Of a stretch of 64,000 nucleotides of DNA, positions 60,313 through 64,000 are shown piece by piece (position 1 is the stretch's first letter; the number at the start of each line of letters is the position of its first letter). The notes under the pieces are model-generated. The model was not told the origin of the DNA. It saw nothing but the letters and a program-made list of their open reading frames with translations, and did no database searches. This stretch comes from Seriola aureovittata (lineage: Eukaryota; Chordata; Actinopteri; Carangiformes; Carangidae). The stretch is taken from positions 9,793,501-9,857,500 of the forward strand of contig NC_079378.1 in NCBI RefSeq assembly GCF_021018895.1, given 5' to 3'. The translations under genes were made by a program, and so were the position numbers.

Positions 60313-60989
60313 ATCTTGAGCCTTCATGGAATTGCCAACGCTGGGACTGGGCTTCTTTGTCCCTATCCTCATAATATGTATCTGAGTATGTAGTGCATAC
60401 ACACTGATTAGTTAAGGAGTTTATTAAGATTAATTCAAGATGTCAATATATGGACTAACTTTGCTTGATATTTGAGTTTGACACAACTTAGAAACTTTGA
60501 CCTGCTTTGTTCCCTTTATACCCAAAATGGTAAAGTTCACTGATTAGTTGTGTACTAAGCACACACTATACTCTGTCATTGCGTATAATGTGCACACTTA
60601 TACTGTGTGAGGATATAGTGCAGATGTACTTTAGGACTTGTGCTGAGTTTGTGCGAGTGGAAACACTCAGAAGTATCAACGAGTTGTTGGCAGAAATGGC
60701 TGCAAATGTGCTGCTGGTTATGTCTAAATCAACCAATTCAGCTAGTGTTATAGGAGCAGTACACTGTTTGTTTGTATCTGTTTTCACTTGGAAATAAATC
60801 ACTGCGATACATAACACAACAAAAGAAACTAATTTAGGCTGTTTATGTGGTGTGGCTACAAGGTTAGCAGTGAGGATAACTATCTTGGAAAAACGAATAG
60901 ACTTTCCCAAGTCAGAATAACCCATAATCTTCTGTTCCTCCGTGATTGACATGATGTGCATACACTAATAGCTTGTGCTTCTGTGTACT

Positions 60990-61320
60990 CAACTCACCTG
61001 TCATTTCCAATGCTGCCTCGCTCACCTGCTCAGCAGACGGCATTGTCAAGTTTCTGGATTCCTGCAGATCACCTGATTGTATCATCTCCCTGGATTGCTG
61101 CCTTTCATGTCCTCATTAGCCTCCCTGTACATATATTGTGCAATTTATCCCTGTTCTTTGTCAGATTGTCCACCTTCTGCAAGTGCTTTAGCTGTGGGTT
61201 CCTGCCTGAATTCCTGTTCTCCCTTTAACTGCTGTCTTTTTAGTTTTGCCTGCCAGCCTTTTGTTTATTTGGTCCTTCTTATTGTCCGTCTGTTGGCAAC
61301 TTTGAATGAAGGCTCTTAAC
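60990..61320 (+). repeat. Possible LTR-like or dispersed repeat fragment
   Basis: The order of words (CATGTCCTCATTAGCCTCCC, GTCAGATTGTCCACCTTCTG, GTGGGTTCCTGCCTGAATTC and a T/G-rich end with TTTGCCTGCCAGCCTTTTG) resembles long terminal repeat-like units I recall from fish genomes. No TG..CA ends or target-site duplication was identified, so it is tentative. Confidence 0.3.
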
Positions 61321-62089
61321 TGTACCCGCTTTGTTTAGACCGTCTGCTCGGAGGTCGAAGCTCAACTCTAGTATTTATGGAATTCTTTATACTGGGCTGT
61401 AAATTTAATGTAGGATCTTAATCCACAGCTGTTTCAGTTTCTTCATTCACTACTCCACATAAATTAAACGCTCAGTAATTTACTGATTCTGACACTTTAA
61501 ATCATAATTTTGTTTCATCACTGATGGGTGCATTTCTAAAATATGATGTTTACAACACTATATAGTTAATGGGGAGTGATTTTGGACACAGCCCACAACC
61601 CATTCCTGCACTAATAAAACTAAAAATATGATAATGTCAATACTAATGTTGTTTTATTTCATGAATTGATCAAACGCATAAAAAACATTTTATGTGTTGT
61701 CAGTGTAAACAGGGCATTGGGCTGGTCTGATGAAATATGAGGACATTTGGTTTCAAGTAAAGCCCGATAGATGCAGGAATTATTTTAAAGTTATTGAACT
61801 ATGAACTAAATACAAGGCTAATATTCTACAGTCATTGTCCAATAATAGGAACACAGCATAGTCCCAGTCTTTGACATAATATGCTGTGCTAAACAATGCT
61901 TTGCTATTAATGTGATGCCATTTGAAATGCAACTAATTGTCTCCCAGTCATCAATTAACTATTAATCTAAAAATTAAAAATTAAAACATTTCTAATGTTA
62001 CTGTCTTTCTTGACCCCCATTGCCACCATTACTGCAGAAGCTGATGAGAATCCAAACAAATGAACTAACTTGATAAAAACCCACTTCGT
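61321..62089. other. Non-coding stretch, no gene recognised
   Basis: Nothing recognised; AT-rich. Confidence 0.6.
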
Positions 62090-62400
62090 AATATATTCGG
62101 AATAAAGACAACTCGTAGGTCGCTATACAGAATGTCTTGTTTATTGGTTGTACTCATACATTTTCAAAATTACTATATGCTTCGTATCTAAACACTCTCG
62201 GATGAATCGTATTGTCTCTAAAGGCAGACGTAGTAACAGGACGTCACACCTGGAACACAGGGCGACTCTCACCATGGATGTTTGGTTGTTGACAATTTGT
62301 ACGTTTAGTTATATCAGCGATGGAAGTAAATCTATGTGTAATTTGAAGGTTAGAGAAACTTTGATGGACAGGTTTTCATAATTCTACAATTGCCAAAATA
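62090..62400 (+). promoter_or_regulatory. Possible promoter / first exon with leader-like ATG
   Basis: About twelve CpG occur in 310 bp, well above the rest of the window. An inverted CCAAT (ATTGG near 62135) and a GACGTCAC word close to the cAMP-response element (62240-62247) lie upstream of a strong Kozak start, CTCACCATGG (ATG at 62274). The reading frame begins MDVWLLTICTFSYISDG, hydrophobic like a signal peptide, and either stops at 62379-62381 (35 residues) or would leave at a donor-like GTAAAT at 62326. The pieces fit a first exon, but I recognise no protein and see no TATA box, so this is a hypothesis. Confidence 0.25.
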
Positions 62401-62783
62401 GTGTGTTAATATTTCTTAGATGATTCATGGTGAAACAAGTATTCCATGAGCTACATGCCCCTGGTGAGACTCGCTCTATTTTGCAGGAGCTTGGTCACGC
62501 TGCTGAGTTGACTTTTTATTTGATAATGTTATAGAACTGTGGAGGAACAGCAGACACTATCAACACATTTGTGCTTTTCTTTTCTTCTTTTTTTTTCATT
62601 TATTTTTTTATTTTTTAACTTTTTTGCAAGTTTTCTTTTTCTGTTAAATATCAGTTTTTGACATAATCTTTTTCACACAAACAGACTAAGTTAAATCTGT
62701 TATAAGTTTTGTATACCAACATGCTCACAATGTTTCTGAACCATTTTTTCTTTTTTTTTCCTTTTTTTTCTTTTTTGTGTCAG
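62401..62783 (+). other. T-rich stretch
   Basis: 62578-62640 and 62744-62777 are long T/C-rich tracts, the second ending in TTTTTTGTGTCAG, an unusually strong splice-acceptor-like sequence. Confidence 0.7.
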
Positions 62784-63008
62784 AACAACATACATCAAAA
62801 CAGACGCCCTTTTTGTTTCAAACAGAATGTGCCGGGTCGACCATGGTGGTGTCAGAAGAATGTGATTTTCTTTGAGGTTCGCAGGCTCATCAGAGGCAGG
62901 AGGAAAAATAACAGTGCCTGCAATCATGAACTCAGGCTTCACTTGCAGGGCATGACTATAACTTCAGGAAAGAAAATCACAGACTGCAGCCGGGCACTCC
63001 AAAAATAA
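62784..63008 (+). other. Possible terminal exon (75 codons) behind strong acceptor
   Basis: After the acceptor-like tract the plus strand is open for 74 residues and ends in TAA (63006-63008), with GRPWWCQKNVIFFEVRRLIR in the middle and four Cys in all. The minus strand is also open over much of it (62700-62942, MKPEFMIAGTVIFPPASDEP...), so coding direction is unclear. I recognise neither. It could be an exon, an untranslated region, or chance. Confidence 0.2.
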
Positions 63009-64000
63009 CAGAAATTGACAAACTAAACATCAGTTCAGTCTCTCCTCCTTTTCATACATCACATGTGACTTAAAACAACATTGCAGTCATTCTCTAGCAA
63101 TAAGATTTACATCATTGTTGTTCATTTCACGGCCCAAAGAACTGAACATTATCTCACATGCTCTGAAGGTGAAAATTTGTAACCTTGATCTACAATACAA
63201 CAAATATTTGAATCTTTCTCTCTCATGACAGACACATCATTTGTGGCTGTATTGTGCATGTAAGGTGATTATTAACATATTTATCTCTTTTTCAAATACT
63301 TTCTTGTTTGTGTGTTTTTATTAACTTTATACATTGTGCAAAAACAGCTGTAGTCTACTCTAGAAGGCCTCCGGGTGTCTTGGTATTCATTTCCAGTGTG
63401 TGTCTGTTTAACATCATTTCTAATCCTTTTTCTAATGTCTAATAATTTCCGTGACTGATCCTCCTTGTTGTTGGATAAGCTCAACACGTTTTTAGAATGG
63501 CAGGCAGAGTCTAGCAAACCCAAAACCTGCAAGAATATCAACTTGCTTTCTTGCCTAGAACGGTGCTGAATATGAACAGCGCAAGACTAAGTACTGCAGA
63601 TGTCAAAAATAACTTGATGTCAAAAAAATAATTAAAATTGGAACAGTTTTGAAAAATGAAGAAACATTTATCTTTCACGTTCAAACTGTTTACCGTGTTT
63701 GGATCATAATGATTGTACCAGTAGCTGAAAACATGATTTATGGGAAACGGAAAAAGGGGAATAAACTTGATTCTGTATCTTAAATTCTGATGATGTTTTT
63801 CAGATCTCAGATCACCTAAAAAAGTAAAAATTGACCAGAAGCAAGGTATTGTCTGGCCTGTAGTTGTAACGAGCCCTACTTGTTTGTAACTGGTCAGTGT
63901 GAACCTACGGTATGCTATTCCACAACAAAAATGTGTTTTACCTTTGGTTCAGACCAAGCAAACTAACCGAGAATGCAACCCACTTTAGCAAAGATTAAAG
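63009..64000. other. Non-coding stretch, no gene recognised
   Basis: Nothing recognised; AT-rich to the end of the window. A minus-strand frame of 86 codons (63281-63541) has no identifiable domain. Confidence 0.6.

Larger units (their letters stand above)
58501..60985. other. Non-coding stretch with polypyrimidine DNA
   Basis: 59090-59440 is pyrimidine-rich. An ATG at 59479 opens a 41-codon frame (MQPPLPDLEEIADPTDAIL...) just behind a CATTGCAG acceptor-like site, which I do not recognise. 60302-60312 is a G11 run. Minus-strand frame 60566-60961 (131 codons) is unrecognised. Confidence 0.5.

Noticed and set aside
1..64000. tRNA, rRNA, microRNA genes and CRISPR arrays
   Set aside because: I looked for box A/B pairs with good cloverleaf pairing, for seed sequences of well-known vertebrate microRNAs, and for regularly spaced direct repeats, and found none beyond the SINE heads.

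Overview
The window looks like nuclear DNA of a teleost fish, and I find no protein-coding gene in it that I can defend. Reasons for a fish: AT-rich, CpG-poor sequence; long (CA)n tracts (5.9, 20.5 and 21.9 kb); a Tc1/mariner transposase relic of the type common in fish (57.6-58.5 kb); a tRNA-derived SINE with target-site duplications (37.8 kb); a hAT-type miniature element with perfect ends (8.56-8.88 kb); and several dispersed repeats I recognise from many fish genomes (32.2, 33.2, 34.9, 51.1 and 54.0 kb). The species cannot be named. The open frames of 60-157 codons spread over all six frames are what random AT-rich DNA and decayed repeats give. The conspicuous ones around 28.6 and 57.8 kb are frames through a LINE relic and a Tc1 relic.

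Layout. 0-8.5 kb: non-coding DNA with one possible small exon (1746-1792), a minus-strand SINE-like copy (3.4 kb), a miniature inverted-repeat element (4.73-5.07 kb), a (CA)n tract and a repeat fragment (7.2-7.4 kb). 8.5-24 kb: the hAT-type miniature element with a G-quadruplex-prone run, a short SINE/LINE-tail match (11.25 kb), a Tc1-like miniature element (16.06-16.49 kb), blocks that look conserved, two related copies of a ~60-90 bp segment (19.85 and 21.5 kb), and a compound TATG/ACGT/CA microsatellite (20.5 kb). 24-38 kb: a piggyBac-like miniature element, two minus-strand SINE-like copies, the LINE relic (28.5-28.96 kb), three dispersed fish repeats (32.2-35.3 kb) and the clean SINE. 38-51 kb: mostly unremarkable, with a purine-rich strand, a 169-bp inverted-repeat element (45.6 kb) and a second possible small exon (47.77 kb). 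51-64 kb: a deleted copy of a common fish repeat, a copy of the 34.9-kb repeat family, AT-rich palindromic DNA, the Tc1 relic, a polypyrimidine stretch and, at 62.1-63.0 kb, the most gene-like signals: a local CpG rise with a Kozak ATG and hydrophobic leader, and a possible terminal exon behind a very strong pyrimidine tract.

The simplest reading is a large intron or an intergenic region, possibly regulatory, that has collected transposons. I see no operon, cluster, CRISPR array or new system. Repeat names rest on remembered family sequence and on motifs visible here; exon and conserved-element calls are hypotheses that need an alignment or RNA evidence.
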